From contig NZ_LSJA01000038.1 in the NCBI RefSeq assembly GCF_001556515.1, positions 1 to 64,000 on the forward strand: a stretch of DNA of 64,000 nucleotides, given 5' to 3'. Source of the DNA: Caulobacter sp. CCH9-E1 (GTDB lineage: Bacteria > Pseudomonadota > Alphaproteobacteria > Caulobacterales > Caulobacteraceae). The translations under genes and the position numbers were made by a program. The notes under the pieces were generated by a model that saw nothing but the letters and a program-made list of their open reading frames with translations, ran no database searches and had not been told where the DNA came from. Below, one piece after another: positions 18,714 through 28,025 of the stretch (positions within the stretch are counted from its first letter, which is position 1; every line of letters begins with the position of its first letter).

Positions 18714-19648
18714 GGTTTGACCTCCATTTCCTTGGCGGGCGCCTTGCCGATCGCGCCGCGAGGATTCTGTTCGACCTCGCCGACCAGACGATCGAGGGAC
18801 TCGGCGGCCGATTGCAGGGTGACGATGGCCGCCGACAGTTGAGGCAGGCCGGTGTTGGCGAAGTCGCTGGTCGGGCCTTCCAGCTTGCTGACCATGCCAC
18901 GGGCGTCTTTGGCGGCCGCCTTTAGTTCCGCGGCGGCGTCGCCCAGCTCCTTCAGCGTGCGCTTGGCGTCGCCATTGACCACGCCATCGGCGCTGTTGGC
19001 CAGCTGGGTGATCGATTGGGCCGTCTGGTCGATGCTCTGCAGCGCCTTCTGGGCGTCGGCGATGACTTCCTTGCGCTCGCGCATCTCGGCCGTGACGGCC
19101 TGGACGTCGCTGAGCGCGGCGCTGAAGGTCTTGATGTTCTTGTCGGAGAGCACGCGGTTGACGCGGTCCAGCGCCTCAATCGTGCGGGTCAGCACCGTGC
19201 CGCCGCCCTCCAGCAGGTCGGAGAGGGTGCTGCGCTGGCTGCGCAGGACCGGCACGCGGCCGCCCTTCACCGTATCCTTCAGCAATTCCTTGTTTGGCGA
19301 GCCGGCGGTGATCTGGATGTAGTTCACGCCGGTGATGCCCTGCGGCTCCAGCGTGGCGTAGCTGTCGACCTTGATCGGCACGTCCGAGGTGACGCGGATG
19401 CGCGCGATGACGCGGTTGGGGTCGCTCTTGTCCAGCTCGATGCGCGTGACCTCGCCGACCTTGATGCCGTTGAAGTGCGCCTCCCCGCCTTGCGAGAGGC
19501 CGCGGACGGGACCGACGAACAGCACGTCATAGAGGTCGTAGTCGCGATTGAAGCTGATCTTGGCCAGCCAGACGGCGAAGACGATCAGCCCCATGAAAAG
19601 GGCCAGCGTGATCGCGCCGACCACCGCGTAGTTGGCGTTTCTTTCCAT
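18710..19648 (-). CDS. MCE/MlaD-family lipid transport protein
   Basis: A 312-residue substrate-binding component. One N-terminal membrane helix (AVVGAITLALFMGLIVFAVW) anchors it in the inner membrane. The MCE domain follows (GPVRGLSQGGEAHFNGIKVG, VTSDVPIKVDSYATLEPQG). A long coiled-coil-like helical tail runs to the C terminus, as in tube-forming MCE proteins. It would bind lipids for transfer between membranes. The start is adjacent to the stop of the ATPase gene. Confidence 0.92.
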   Translation of the reverse strand: MERNANYAVVGAITLALFMGLIVFAVWLAKISFNRDYDLYDVLFVGPVRGLSQGGEAHFNGIKVGEVTRIELDKSDPNRVIARIRVTSDVPIKVDSYATLEPQGITGVNYIQITAGSPNKELLKDTVKGGRVPVLRSQRSTLSDLLEGGGTVLTRTIEALDRVNRVLSDKNIKTFSAALSDVQAVTAEMRERKEVIADAQKALQSIDQTAQSITQLANSADGVVNGDAKRTLKELGDAAAELKAAAKDARGMVSKLEGPTSDFANTGLPQLSAAIVTLQSAAESLDRLVGEVEQNPRGAIGKAPAKEMEVKP

Positions 19649-20481
19649 CAGTCGGTCCTCGCCTTGGCCCGGGCCTCGGCGGACGCGGCGGCGCGTCCTC
19701 GTGGGCCCAGGAAGTATTTCTTGATCCAGGGATGATCCGAACGCTCGAGCTCGTGAACCGGCGCCGCGGCGACGACCTTCTTGTCGGCCAGAACCGCCAC
19801 GCGATCGGTAATGGCGTAGAGGGTGTCCAGATCGTGGGTGATCATGAACACGGTCAGGTCCAGGCTCTCCGACAGGTCGTTGATCAATTCGTCGAAAGCT
19901 CCGGCGCTGATCGGGTCCAGCCCGGCGGTCGGCTCGTCCAGGAACAAGAGCTCGGGATCCATGGCCAGGGCGCGGGCCAAGCCGGCGCGCTTGCGCATGC
20001 CGCCCGACAGCTCGGCCGGCTTCAGCAACGCGGCGTGGGCCGGAAGGCCGACCATGGCGATCTTCAGGTCGGCGATCTCGTCGATCTCGCGACGGGGCAG
20101 GCGCGTGTGCTCGTGCAGCGGCGCGGCCACGTTCTCACGCACCGTCAGGTTCGAGAACAGAGCGCCCTGCTGGAACAGCACGCCCCACCGGCGCTCGATC
20201 GACGACCAGCGGCGGCGCGAAGCCGTGCGCATGTCGCCGCCGAACAGCCGCACGTGGCCGCCGTCCGGCGCCTTGAGGCCGATGATGGTGTTCAGCAGCA
20301 CCGACTTGCCGGTGCCCGATCCGCCGACGACGCCGAGCACCTCGCCGCGCTCGACCTTCAGGTCGAGGCCATCGTGGACGACATGTTCGCCGAAGCGGGA
20401 GACGAGGCCGCGCACCTCGATCGGGTACTTTTCGCTGTCGGCCGTATCGACGACGGGGTCCTCGGTCTCGGGGCCGGTCAT
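19648..20481 (-). CDS. MlaF-like ABC transporter ATPase
   Basis: A 277-residue ATPase of the MCE transporter. Walker A is GGSGTGKS (residues 53-60), the ABC signature is LSGGMRKRAGLARA and Walker B is LLFLDEPTAGLD. The ATG at 20481 overlaps the permease stop (ATGA), so translation is coupled. In Mla systems the ATPase works with an MlaE-type permease. The C terminus is basic. Confidence 0.93.
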   Translation of the reverse strand: MTGPETEDPVVDTADSEKYPIEVRGLVSRFGEHVVHDGLDLKVERGEVLGVVGGSGTGKSVLLNTIIGLKAPDGGHVRLFGGDMRTASRRRWSSIERRWGVLFQQGALFSNLTVRENVAAPLHEHTRLPRREIDEIADLKIAMVGLPAHAALLKPAELSGGMRKRAGLARALAMDPELLFLDEPTAGLDPISAGAFDELINDLSESLDLTVFMITHDLDTLYAITDRVAVLADKKVVAAAPVHELERSDHPWIKKYFLGPRGRAAASAEARAKARTD

Positions 20482-21593
20482 ATGTCCAGCTCCATGTAAA
20501 GCAGGGCGAACACGGCGTCGATCAGGATGATCGCGAAGATGGCGTGCACGACAGCGGCGGTGACGCGCCGGCCCAGCGCCTCGACGTCCTGGCCGACCTC
20601 CATGCCTTGCCGGCAACCGATCGCGGCGATCACGGCCGCCATGACCGGGGCCTTGGACATGCCGATCCAGAAGTGGGTGGCGCCGACATAGTCGACAATC
20701 CGCTGCAGGAAGAAGGTCGGCGACAGGTCCAGCACGATCCAGACGACGAGCATGCCTCCCGCGAGCCCGGCGATGGTGGCCACAAAGGTCAGGATGGGGA
20801 TGGTCAGCAATAGGGCGGCGAACCTGGGCAGCACCAGCGCCTCGTAGGGGTCGACGCCCATGACCTGCATGGCGTCGATCTCCTGGTTCATCTTCATCGA
20901 GCCGATCTCGGCGGCGAAGCTGGAGGCCGAGCGGCCCGCCAGCAGGATGGCGGTGATCAGAATGTTGAACTCACGCATCACCGAGATGCCGATCAGCTCG
21001 ACCGAATAGACCTGGGCGCCGAAGTCGGTGAGCATGTTGGCGCCCAGCAGGGCCACCACCGCGCCGATGAAGAAGGTCGTGGTGGCCACGATCGGCATGG
21101 CGTCCAGGCCCGCGCGCTCGCACAGGGCGACGATCGGCGCCCAGCGGATGCGGCTGGGCCTGACCAGGCTGCGCCCCAGAGCGGTGAGCAGGTGGCCCAG
21201 AAAGGCCATGGTGCTGTAGGCGTCGTGGAAGAGGCCGAAGACGCCGCGTCCGATCCGTTCGAGCAAGGCTTTGAAGCCGCCGGGCCGCACCGCGGGCTCG
21301 GTCTGGACCTTGATGGCGGCCGAGACCAGCTCCAGCAGCCGCAGGACGCCGTGACGGGCCTTGATGTCCTCGGGCTTAAGGTCGTCGCCGGCGGCGCGCA
21401 GGATCGCATAGGCGCCGGCGGTGTCACAGCGGTTCAGGCCGGTCAGGTCGAAGGCGGGAGACGAGGCGCGCTCCAGCGCGTTGGCCAGACGTATGCCAGC
21501 GTCGAACAGCCCACGGGCGGTCCAGTCCCCCGTCAGGACAGCCGTCGCCCGACCGTCCTCTTCGCTCAAGGTGAAGTCCGCAGGGAGGGCCAT
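20478..21593 (-). CDS. MlaE-like permease with N-terminal STAS-like domain
   Basis: A 371-residue protein, longer than a plain MlaE (about 260). The first 110 residues form a STAS-like domain (TAVLTGDWTARGLFDAGIRL, FDLTGLNRCDTAGAYAIL), so the MlaB-type regulator is fused to the permease. The MlaE core follows with about five membrane helices and the motifs GRSASSFAAEIGSMKMNQEI and MSKAPVMAAVIAAIGC. It heads the operon permease-ATPase-MlaD-lipoprotein. The target lipid is presumably phospholipid. Confidence 0.92.
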   Translation of the reverse strand: MALPADFTLSEEDGRATAVLTGDWTARGLFDAGIRLANALERASSPAFDLTGLNRCDTAGAYAILRAAGDDLKPEDIKARHGVLRLLELVSAAIKVQTEPAVRPGGFKALLERIGRGVFGLFHDAYSTMAFLGHLLTALGRSLVRPSRIRWAPIVALCERAGLDAMPIVATTTFFIGAVVALLGANMLTDFGAQVYSVELIGISVMREFNILITAILLAGRSASSFAAEIGSMKMNQEIDAMQVMGVDPYEALVLPRFAALLLTIPILTFVATIAGLAGGMLVVWIVLDLSPTFFLQRIVDYVGATHFWIGMSKAPVMAAVIAAIGCRQGMEVGQDVEALGRRVTAAVVHAIFAIILIDAVFALLYMELDI

Positions 21594-21814
21594 GAAGTCC
21601 TTGGAGGTTTCTCGTTATATCCAAGCCCCGCCATGGCCTGACAAGTGCAAAACGCCTCAAGGCGCAGCTTGTTGCCACGCGATCCAACAGCAAGCGCGGC
21701 GGAGTCGAAAAAGGGGCAGGAAACTCACGAAAATCAGACCTCGGATTTAACGTCGGTTAAGACATTGGGATCACTCACGGGCCAACAGAACGGTGTTTAG
21801 TTAGGAGTTTCGGT

Positions 21815-23374
21815 ATGGGCGCGGACGCGAAGCTTGACCAGCGGATGGCCTTCATGCGTTTCGACGAGCGTGCGTGCTCGGCCCTGCGCGCCATCCAGCC
21901 CTTGATCGACGCCGAGATCGGCGCGGCCCTCGGCCGGTTCTACGGTCAGGTTCGCGCCTTCCCCGAGACCCGCGGCAAGTTCCGCGACGAGGCCCATATC
22001 GCCGCCGCTGAGCGCGCCCAGGCGACGCATTGGCGTCGCATCGCCCGCGCCGACTACGGCGATAGCTATGTCAGCGACGTCGAGCGGATCGGCCGCGCTC
22101 ACGTCCGCGTCGAGCTTGAGCCGCGCTGGTACATTGGCGGCTACGCCGTGGTCGCCGAGGAATTGATCCGGTCGGTGATCTCCAAGCGGGCCAAGGGGCT
22201 GTTCGGCGCCGGCAAGTCCGACCAGGCGCTGGCCGACGGCCTGTCGGCCATGGTCAAGGCCATCTTCCTGGACATGGATCTGGCCATCTCAAGCTACATC
22301 GCGTTCATGGACGAGCAGCGCCGGGCGCTTGAGGTCGAGCGTGAAGCCGGCCAGCGTCGCCAGGCCGAAGCGGTCAAAGCCCTGGGCGTGGCGCTGGCCC
22401 GCCTCGCCGAGGGGGATCTGTCGACGCGCGTCGATGGCGACCTCTCGCCGGAGTTCCAGAGCCTGAAGGCCGACTTCGAGACGGCGGTGAGCGCCCTGGA
22501 TGAGGCGATGCACGCAGTCGAACGCTCGGCGGGCGGCATCCTCGCGGGCGCCGAGCAGATCGCCCGCAGCGCCGAGGACCTGTCCCTGCGCACCGAGCAG
22601 CAGGCCGCGACGCTTGAGCAGACCGCCGCGGCGGTCGAGGAGCTGACCACCGCCGTCGGCAAGACGGCTCAGAACGCGCACGAAGTCACGCTGCGCGTCG
22701 AGGAGGCCAGCGCGGAGGCCCAGCGCTCGGGCGACGTGGTCAGCCGCGCCGCCGCGGCCATGACCAAGATCGAGGCCCAGTCGCAGCAGGTGAACCAGAT
22801 CCTGGGCGTGATCGACGAGATCGCCTTCCAGACCAACCTCCTGGCCCTGAACGCGGGCGTCGAAGCGGCGCGGGCGGGCGACGCCGGCAAGGGCTTCGCG
22901 GTCGTGGCGCAAGAGGTCCGGGCCCTGGCCCAGCGCTCGGCCGAGGCCGCCAAGGAAATCAAGTCGCTGATCACCGAGTCGAGCCGCCAGGTGGGCGAGG
23001 GCGTCGAGCTGGTGGGCCAGACCGGCGGGGCGCTGCGCGGCATCGTCGAGAAGGTCGGCGGCATCGGGGAGATGATCACGGCGATCGCGGCGTCCACCAG
23101 CGAGCAGGCCTCGGCTCTGGAGCAGGTCAATTCGGCCGTGAACCAGCTGGATCAGGTCACTCAGCGCAATGCGGCCATGGTGGCCCAATCCACCCAGGCC
23201 ACCCAGTCGCTCCGGGGCGAAGCGTCCGACCTGTCGGAGCATGTGGGCGCCTTCCGCCTGGGCGGCGAGACGGTGCGGCCGCGCGGCCAGCTGTCCGCCG
23301 TGGATGCGTTCGGAGACAACGCGGTTCACACCGCCCAGGCGCGCATCGCGGCCTACGCCCGGCCGGGGCGCTGA
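21815..23374 (+). CDS. Soluble globin-coupled chemoreceptor
   Basis: A 519-residue cytoplasmic methyl-accepting protein. The N-terminal 160 residues are a protoglobin-type sensor whose proximal haem ligand is His96 ([20 protein letters not shown]). A HAMP-like segment follows ([17 protein letters not shown]), then the MCP signalling domain with the hairpin tip [20 protein letters not shown]. No membrane helix is present. It would sense O2 or another haem ligand and control CheA. It stands alone, with no che genes nearby, so it must feed the main chemotaxis cluster. Confidence 0.92.
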   Translation: MGADAKLDQRMAFMRFDERACSALRAIQPLIDAEIGAALGRFYGQVRAFPETRGKFRDEAHIAAAERAQATHWRRIARADYGDSYVSDVERIGRAHVRVELEPRWYIGGYAVVAEELIRSVISKRAKGLFGAGKSDQALADGLSAMVKAIFLDMDLAISSYIAFMDEQRRALEVEREAGQRRQAEAVKALGVALARLAEGDLSTRVDGDLSPEFQSLKADFETAVSALDEAMHAVERSAGGILAGAEQIARSAEDLSLRTEQQAATLEQTAAAVEELTTAVGKTAQNAHEVTLRVEEASAEAQRSGDVVSRAAAAMTKIEAQSQQVNQILGVIDEIAFQTNLLALNAGVEAARAGDAGKGFAVVAQEVRALAQRSAEAAKEIKSLITESSRQVGEGVELVGQTGGALRGIVEKVGGIGEMITAIAASTSEQASALEQVNSAVNQLDQVTQRNAAMVAQSTQATQSLRGEASDLSEHVGAFRLGGETVRPRGQLSAVDAFGDNAVHTAQARIAAYARPGR

Positions 23375-23423
23375 GGGCGGAGGTCCTAGGCGCGCTCGAA
23401 CTCAGGCTCGCCCCTAAGGCGCT

Positions 23424-24476
23424 CTAGCGCGGGGGCGGCGCCGTCGAGGCGCGGTGGATCAGCTCGAACGGCAGCAGAATGTCTTCGGGACGCTCCGCGG
23501 TCTCGTTCGTCTTGGCCCGGGCGATCAGCAGTTTCGCGGCGACGGACGACATCTCCGCCACCGGCTGGCGCACGGTCGTCAGCTGAGGACGGCTGAAACG
23601 GGAGCTGGGGCTGTCGTCGAAACCGGCCACCGACACGTCGCCCGGCGTCATCAATCCCGCCTCGGCGATCGCGGCGACGCAGCCCAGCGCCATGTCGTCG
23701 TTGCTGGCGAAGATCGCGGTCGGTCGGTCGGGCAGAGCCAGCAGCGCCTTGGCCTCGACCATGCCCGACTGGAAGGTGAAGTCGCCCTGGCGCACGAGCC
23801 CTTCCGAGACCGGAAGGCCATGCGCCTTCATCGCCGCCAGATAGCCCTCGCGCCGCGCCTGGCTGGCGCCGTAGCGCGGCTCGCCGACGATGAAGCCGAT
23901 CCGCTTGTGGCCCAGGCCGATCAGGTGCTCGGTCATCTCGCGGGCGGCGGCGACGTCGTCCATGTGCACGCGCGGTCCCAAGCCTTCCGCCCGCTCGGGG
24001 CCCAGGCGGACATAGGGCGTGCCGGCCTTGTCGAGCAGTTCCAGCACCACGGGGTTGTCCGAGGAGGGCGGCGTCAGGATCACGCCGTCGGGCTTCAGGG
24101 CGGCGAGCAGGGCCGCGACTTCCTGGCGGACCTGCGGGCCTTCGTGGTCGATCAGCTCGATCAGCAGGTGGTAGCCGGCCTCGCGGCACTCCAGCGTCGC
24201 GCCCAGCTGGATGCGGCTCAGATAGTCCGCGCCGCGCTCGCTGCGCCAATGGTCGATGGTCAGGGCCGCGTCGACGAAGACGGCGATCACGAACGAGCGC
24301 GAGCCCGCCAGGCTGCGCGCCGAGAGGTTGGGGCTGTAGCCCAGTTCGCCGGCGGCCTGCAGCACACGATCGCGCATGGCGGGCCGGACGTTCGGCTCCT
24401 TGTTCATCACCCGCGAGACGGTCTTGATCGAGACGCCCGCCCGCGCGGCGACGTCGTAGATCGTCACCGAAGCCAT
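23424..24476 (-). CDS. LacI-family transcriptional regulator
   Basis: A 350-residue sugar-responsive repressor. The N-terminal helix-turn-helix and hinge are standard (VTIYDVAARAGVSIKTVSRV, YSPNLSARSLAG). The periplasmic-binding-like effector domain fills the rest (KRIGFIVGEPRYGASQARRE, AIFASNDDMALG). It is divergent from an MFS transporter. An exact palindrome of the LacI type lies 2.3 kb away before the esterase. The effector is probably a plant-derived sugar, by context only. Confidence 0.92.
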   Translation of the reverse strand: MASVTIYDVAARAGVSIKTVSRVMNKEPNVRPAMRDRVLQAAGELGYSPNLSARSLAGSRSFVIAVFVDAALTIDHWRSERGADYLSRIQLGATLECREAGYHLLIELIDHEGPQVRQEVAALLAALKPDGVILTPPSSDNPVVLELLDKAGTPYVRLGPERAEGLGPRVHMDDVAAAREMTEHLIGLGHKRIGFIVGEPRYGASQARREGYLAAMKAHGLPVSEGLVRQGDFTFQSGMVEAKALLALPDRPTAIFASNDDMALGCVAAIAEAGLMTPGDVSVAGFDDSPSSRFSRPQLTTVRQPVAEMSSVAAKLLIARAKTNETAERPEDILLPFELIHRASTAPPPR

Positions 24477-24537
24477 AGTTCGCCTCGCCCCCTCGAGAGA
24501 CTCACGCCAATCCGCGCACCGTAGAGCTATGGCGCGC

Positions 24538-24550
24538 CGGTTGGAAACCT
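24538..24550. promoter_or_regulatory. Possible partial LacI operator in the divergent region
   Basis: CCGGTTGGAAACC lies between the LacI-family gene and the MFS gene. It shares the half-site GGAAACC with the perfect palindrome at 26783-26798 but is not itself symmetrical. The match is suggestive only. Confidence 0.3.
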
Positions 24551-24694
24551 CTGGACGACAGCATGGTGGCCCTTGTGCGGCAAGGCGGCCGCGGCCACTG
24601 TGCCGACAGACGCGGCGCAGACCGCGCGGACCCGTCCGGTCCGGTTCAAGAATCTGGGCGGCCGAAGCCGATCGGGCGCTCGGGGGGAGATGAT

Positions 24695-25951
24695 ATGCGG
24701 CCAGAGGATCGGGCCCGGCCCAAGGAGCCGGTGCGCGCGGGTTTCATCGCCGCCTACACCCTGGCGCAGATCGGCGCGTTCGTCTCGTTCCAGCCTCTGC
24801 TCCAGGTGCTGCTGCCGCTGAAGGCCCAGGCGATCGACCCTGCGGGCAAGGCGGTGGTCCTGAGCCAGGTCGCCTTCTACGGCGCGATCGTCGCCAGCAT
24901 CGCCAACCTGCTGGCCGGGGCGATCAGCGACCGGACCACCTCGCGTTTCGGGCGGCGCAGGCCCTGGATCGTGGTCGGCGCCATCGGCGCGTCCCTGGCC
25001 TATCTGGCGATCATGCGCGCCACGACCCCGGCGGCCCTGGTCGGCGGCATGATCCTGTTCCAGTTGACCTTCAATCTCTGCTTCTCGGCGCTGGTGGCCG
25101 TCATGCCCGACCGGGTGCCCGACGGGCAAAAGGGACTGGTCGCGGCGTTCCAGAGCCTGGGCAATCCGCTGGGCACGGCCGCCGGGGCGGTGCTGATCGG
25201 CGGCGTCCTGGTGGTCGAGGGGCAACGCTATGCAGCGATCTCGGCGGCGCTGCTGATCGGGCTCTTGCCGTTGGTGATCAGCCTGCGCGACCCGCCGTTG
25301 CCCAAGAGCAGCGTGCCGCCGTTCCGGCTGGGCGCCTTCTTCGCGGGGCTTTGGGTGAACCCGAGAAAGCATCCCGACTTCGCCTTCGCCTGGGCGGGAC
25401 GGTTCATGGTGCTGGTCGCCCTGTGCCTGACCCAGAACTACATGCTCTACTTTCTGCAGGACGTGCTGGACTATCCGCGCCTGTTTCCCGGCCGTCGGGC
25501 CGAGGAGGGACTGGCGATCCTGACGACGGTCTCCACTGTCTCGAATGTCGCCTTCGCCATGCTGGGCGGGGTGCTGTCCGACCGGTTGCAGCGGCGCAAG
25601 CTGTTCGCCTTCGGCGCGGCCTTGGCCATCACCGCGACCATGATCGTCTTTTCGATGTCGCCGAGCTGGCCGCTGCTGCTGGCGACCTATTTCGTTCTGG
25701 GCTGCGGCGCGGGGTGCTTCTACGCGGTCGACATCGCCCTGGTGACCCAGGTGCTGCCGTCCCAACGCGACGCGGGCAAGGATCTGGGCGTGATCAACCT
25801 GGCCAACACCTTGCCCCAGGCCCTGGCGCCGGGCCTGGCCGTCTGGGCGCTGGGACCCAGCCGGATGGACTACCACGTCTTCTTCCTGACCGCGGCGGCG
25901 CTGGCCCTGGCTGGCGGTCTGGCTATCCTGCCGATACGAGGGGTGCGTTAG
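24695..25951 (+). CDS. MFS sugar transporter
   Basis: A 418-residue major facilitator with about twelve membrane helices. The loop 2-3 motif reads NLLAGAISDRTTSRFGRRRP and its pseudo-repeat is LGGVLSDRLQRRKLF. The pattern DRTTSRFGRRRPW resembles the sugar:cation (GPH-like) and SLC45-like transporters. The ATG at 24695 has a GGGGGGAGA ribosome site and is preferred to 24563. With the divergent LacI regulator and downstream esterase it suggests uptake of an oligosaccharide or glycoside. Confidence 0.88.
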   Translation: MRPEDRARPKEPVRAGFIAAYTLAQIGAFVSFQPLLQVLLPLKAQAIDPAGKAVVLSQVAFYGAIVASIANLLAGAISDRTTSRFGRRRPWIVVGAIGASLAYLAIMRATTPAALVGGMILFQLTFNLCFSALVAVMPDRVPDGQKGLVAAFQSLGNPLGTAAGAVLIGGVLVVEGQRYAAISAALLIGLLPLVISLRDPPLPKSSVPPFRLGAFFAGLWVNPRKHPDFAFAWAGRFMVLVALCLTQNYMLYFLQDVLDYPRLFPGRRAEEGLAILTTVSTVSNVAFAMLGGVLSDRLQRRKLFAFGAALAITATMIVFSMSPSWPLLLATYFVLGCGAGCFYAVDIALVTQVLPSQRDAGKDLGVINLANTLPQALAPGLAVWALGPSRMDYHVFFLTAAALALAGGLAILPIRGVR

Positions 25952-25969
25952 TCCACCGCCGAGGCCGCC

Positions 25970-26776
25970 TTGCCACAGTTCCGCGTCGTCACCGATCCCG
26001 ACGACCCCGCCGTCGCCCCGTTTCGCGCGATCAAGGAGCGTGACCTCGTCGGGCGCGAGGGGCTGTTCATCGCCGAGGGCGAGACGGTGCTGCGGGCCTT
26101 CGTCCGCGACGCGCCCGAGCGGGTGGTCTCGCTGCTGATCGATCCCAAGCGTCGGGACAAGCTGGAGGACGTCTTCGCGGGGGTGCCCGAGGAAGTTCCG
26201 GTCCATTTCGCCGACCAGACGGTGCTCGACGCCATCGCCGGCTTTCACCTGCATCGCGGCGTGCTGGCCGTCGGGCGGAAGCCGACGCCCGTCCCCGCCG
26301 CTGACTTGCTCGCGCGCCTGCCTGAAAGGGCGGTGGTGCTGGTGCTGTGCGGCATCGCCAATCACGACAACATCGGCGGCATCTACCGCAACGCCGCCGC
26401 GTTCGGCGTCGACGCCATCATCCTCGACGCCGACTGCTGCGATCCGCTGTATCGCAAGGCGATCCGCGTGTCGGTCGGCGCGGCGCTGTCGGTCCCGACC
26501 GCGCGGCTCGGTCGCGGGGAGGACATCGCCGACCTCCTGGCGCGGACGGGCTTCGAGGCCCTGGCGCTGAGCCCCTCGGCGTCCGAGATCCTGGCCCAGC
26601 TAAAGCCCGCGCCGCGCACCGCCGTGCTGCTGGGCGCCGAGGGGCCTGGCCTTTCGCCGGAGGTCATGGCGCGCGCCCGGACGGTCGGGATTCCAATGGC
26701 CAACGGCTTCGACTCGCTGAACGTCGCCACCACCAGCGGGATCGTGCTGCACCACCTGCGTTTCGCCGAGGTCTAG
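25970..26776 (+). CDS. SpoU/TrmH-family RNA 2'-O-methyltransferase
   Basis: A 268-residue SPOUT methyltransferase. The three family motifs are present: NHDNIGGIYRNAAAFGVDA, LGAEGPGLS and the knot segment IPMANGFDSLNVATTSGIVL. The N-terminal part is a substrate-binding L30e-like domain. The enzyme would methylate ribose in tRNA or rRNA. The likely start is a TTG at 25970. It lies 18 bases after the MFS gene, an odd place for a housekeeping RNA enzyme. Confidence 0.88.
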   Translation: MPQFRVVTDPDDPAVAPFRAIKERDLVGREGLFIAEGETVLRAFVRDAPERVVSLLIDPKRRDKLEDVFAGVPEEVPVHFADQTVLDAIAGFHLHRGVLAVGRKPTPVPAADLLARLPERAVVLVLCGIANHDNIGGIYRNAAAFGVDAIILDADCCDPLYRKAIRVSVGAALSVPTARLGRGEDIADLLARTGFEALALSPSASEILAQLKPAPRTAVLLGAEGPGLSPEVMARARTVGIPMANGFDSLNVATTSGIVLHHLRFAEV

Positions 26777-26782
26777 GGACGC

Positions 26783-26798
26783 TGGAAACCGGTTTCCA
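26783..26798. promoter_or_regulatory. Perfect 16-bp palindromic operator (LacI type)
   Basis: TGGAAACCGGTTTCCA is a perfect palindrome, 60 bases before the ATG of the esterase. The central CpG and symmetrical GGAAACC arms fit operators of LacI/GalR repressors. The LacI-family gene at 23424-24476 is the obvious candidate binder. Confidence 0.65.
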
Positions 26799-26858
26799 AA
26801 TCGGCCGAGGCCGCTTTAGGGTCTCGCCCGCAACATCCCGTCAGAAGGCTTCGATCCC

Positions 26859-27842
26859 ATGCTGAACCGTCGCGGCGCCCTTGCGGCTTTCGTCACTGGC
26901 GTCCTGGGATCCCTGGCGGCGCGGAAGGCGGAGGCGGCCGTGGAACAGTCCAAGTCGGCGCCCGCCGATCCCACCGAGATCATCACCCTCTGGCCGAACG
27001 GCGCGCCGGGCGGGGAGGGCGTCACGGTCGAGGAGCGGATCATTGATCGCACCACGCCCGGCGGTCCGCGCGACCGCGCCCTGACGCACACGCGCAAGCC
27101 GACCCTGGCGGTCTTCCGCCCCAAGAAGCCGAACGGCGCGGCGGTCATGCTGATCCCCGGCGGCGGCTACGAGCGGGTGGTGCTGGACAAGGAAGGCTAC
27201 GAGACCGCCCGGCGGCTGAACGAGAGCGGCTATACCTGCTTTGTCCTGTTCTACCGCATGCCCGGCGACGGCTGGGCGGCGGGCGGCGACGCCCCACTGC
27301 AGGACGCCCAGCGCGCTATCCGCCTGGTCCGTTCGAAGGCTTCGGCCATGGGCTTCTCGGCGGACCGCGTGGCGATCATGGGCTTTTCGGCCGGCGGACA
27401 TCTGGCGGCCAATCTGACGGTGCGGTTTGACGCCCCGACCTATGACTCCGTCGACGCCGCCGACCAGCTGTCGGCCAAGCCGAGCCTGTCGGCCTTGATC
27501 TATCCGGTTATCAGCCTGGACCTGTCGATCGCCCACGGCGGCTCGCGCAAGCAGCTGCTGGCCCGCGACGGCTCGCCCGACCGCGAGGCCGTCCTGTCGC
27601 CGGACAAGCAGGTGCGGGAAGGGCTGTCGCCGGTGTTCCTGCTGCACGCGGCCGACGACAAGACCGTGCCGGTCGCCAATTCCCTGACCATGTTCACGGC
27701 GCTGAAGGCCAAGGCGGTTCCGGCCGAACTGCACGTCTTCGAGGAGGGCGGCCACGGCTTTGGCCTGCGTTTCACCCCCGACAAGCCGGTCGCCGCCTGG
27801 CCCAGCCTGTTCGAGGCCTTCGCCAAGCGGCACGGGGTTTAG
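26859..27842 (+). CDS. Exported alpha/beta-hydrolase esterase
   Basis: A 327-residue esterase of the BD-FAE/acetyl-xylan-esterase-like group. The N terminus has NRRGALAAF before a hydrophobic stretch ending in AEAA, a possible Tat signal. The nucleophile is in GFSAGGHLA, the oxyanion region is IPGGGYERVV, and the likely acid and base are in LLHAADDKTVPV and EGGHGFGLR. It would remove acetyl or similar groups from plant polysaccharides in the periplasm. A perfect operator-like palindrome lies upstream. Confidence 0.85.
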   Translation: MLNRRGALAAFVTGVLGSLAARKAEAAVEQSKSAPADPTEIITLWPNGAPGGEGVTVEERIIDRTTPGGPRDRALTHTRKPTLAVFRPKKPNGAAVMLIPGGGYERVVLDKEGYETARRLNESGYTCFVLFYRMPGDGWAAGGDAPLQDAQRAIRLVRSKASAMGFSADRVAIMGFSAGGHLAANLTVRFDAPTYDSVDAADQLSAKPSLSALIYPVISLDLSIAHGGSRKQLLARDGSPDREAVLSPDKQVREGLSPVFLLHAADDKTVPVANSLTMFTALKAKAVPAELHVFEEGGHGFGLRFTPDKPVAAWPSLFEAFAKRHGV

Positions 27843-27886
27843 GGCGGCTTCAAGCTGGATAGTTCCGAGAACGAGCCCCCAAATCC

Positions 27887-27992
27887 GTGTCATCCCGGAA
27901 GCCTCGCAGAGGCTATCCGGGACCCAGGGGCTAGCGGCGGTGCGGTTGCCCCTGGGTCCCGGCTCTCCGCTACGCTCCGGCCGGGATGACAC
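27887..27992. repeat. Large nested palindrome between convergent genes
   Basis: The outer arms GTGTCATCCCGG (27887-27898) and CCGGGATGACAC (27981-27992) are perfect inverted copies. Inside them CCGGGACCCAGGGGC (27917-27931) pairs with GCCCCTGGGTCCCGG (27948-27962). The whole could fold as a long cruciform or RNA hairpin. It resembles the GTCATCCCGG-type dispersed palindromes of alphaproteobacteria. It lies 45 bases after the esterase and 34 bases after the stop of the convergent WYL gene. Confidence 0.9.
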
Positions 27993-28025
27993 GAGAGGAG
28001 GCGATGAAGCAGTCCAGGCGTTCGC

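Noticed and set aside
21747..21760. CtrA box upstream of the chemoreceptor
   Set aside because: TTAA-N6-TTAA has a six-base spacer rather than seven, so it does not fit the consensus.
24527..26365. 612-codon open frame on the minus strand
   Set aside because: Antisense to the MFS and SpoU genes; Gln/Arg/Gly-rich shadow translation without motifs.
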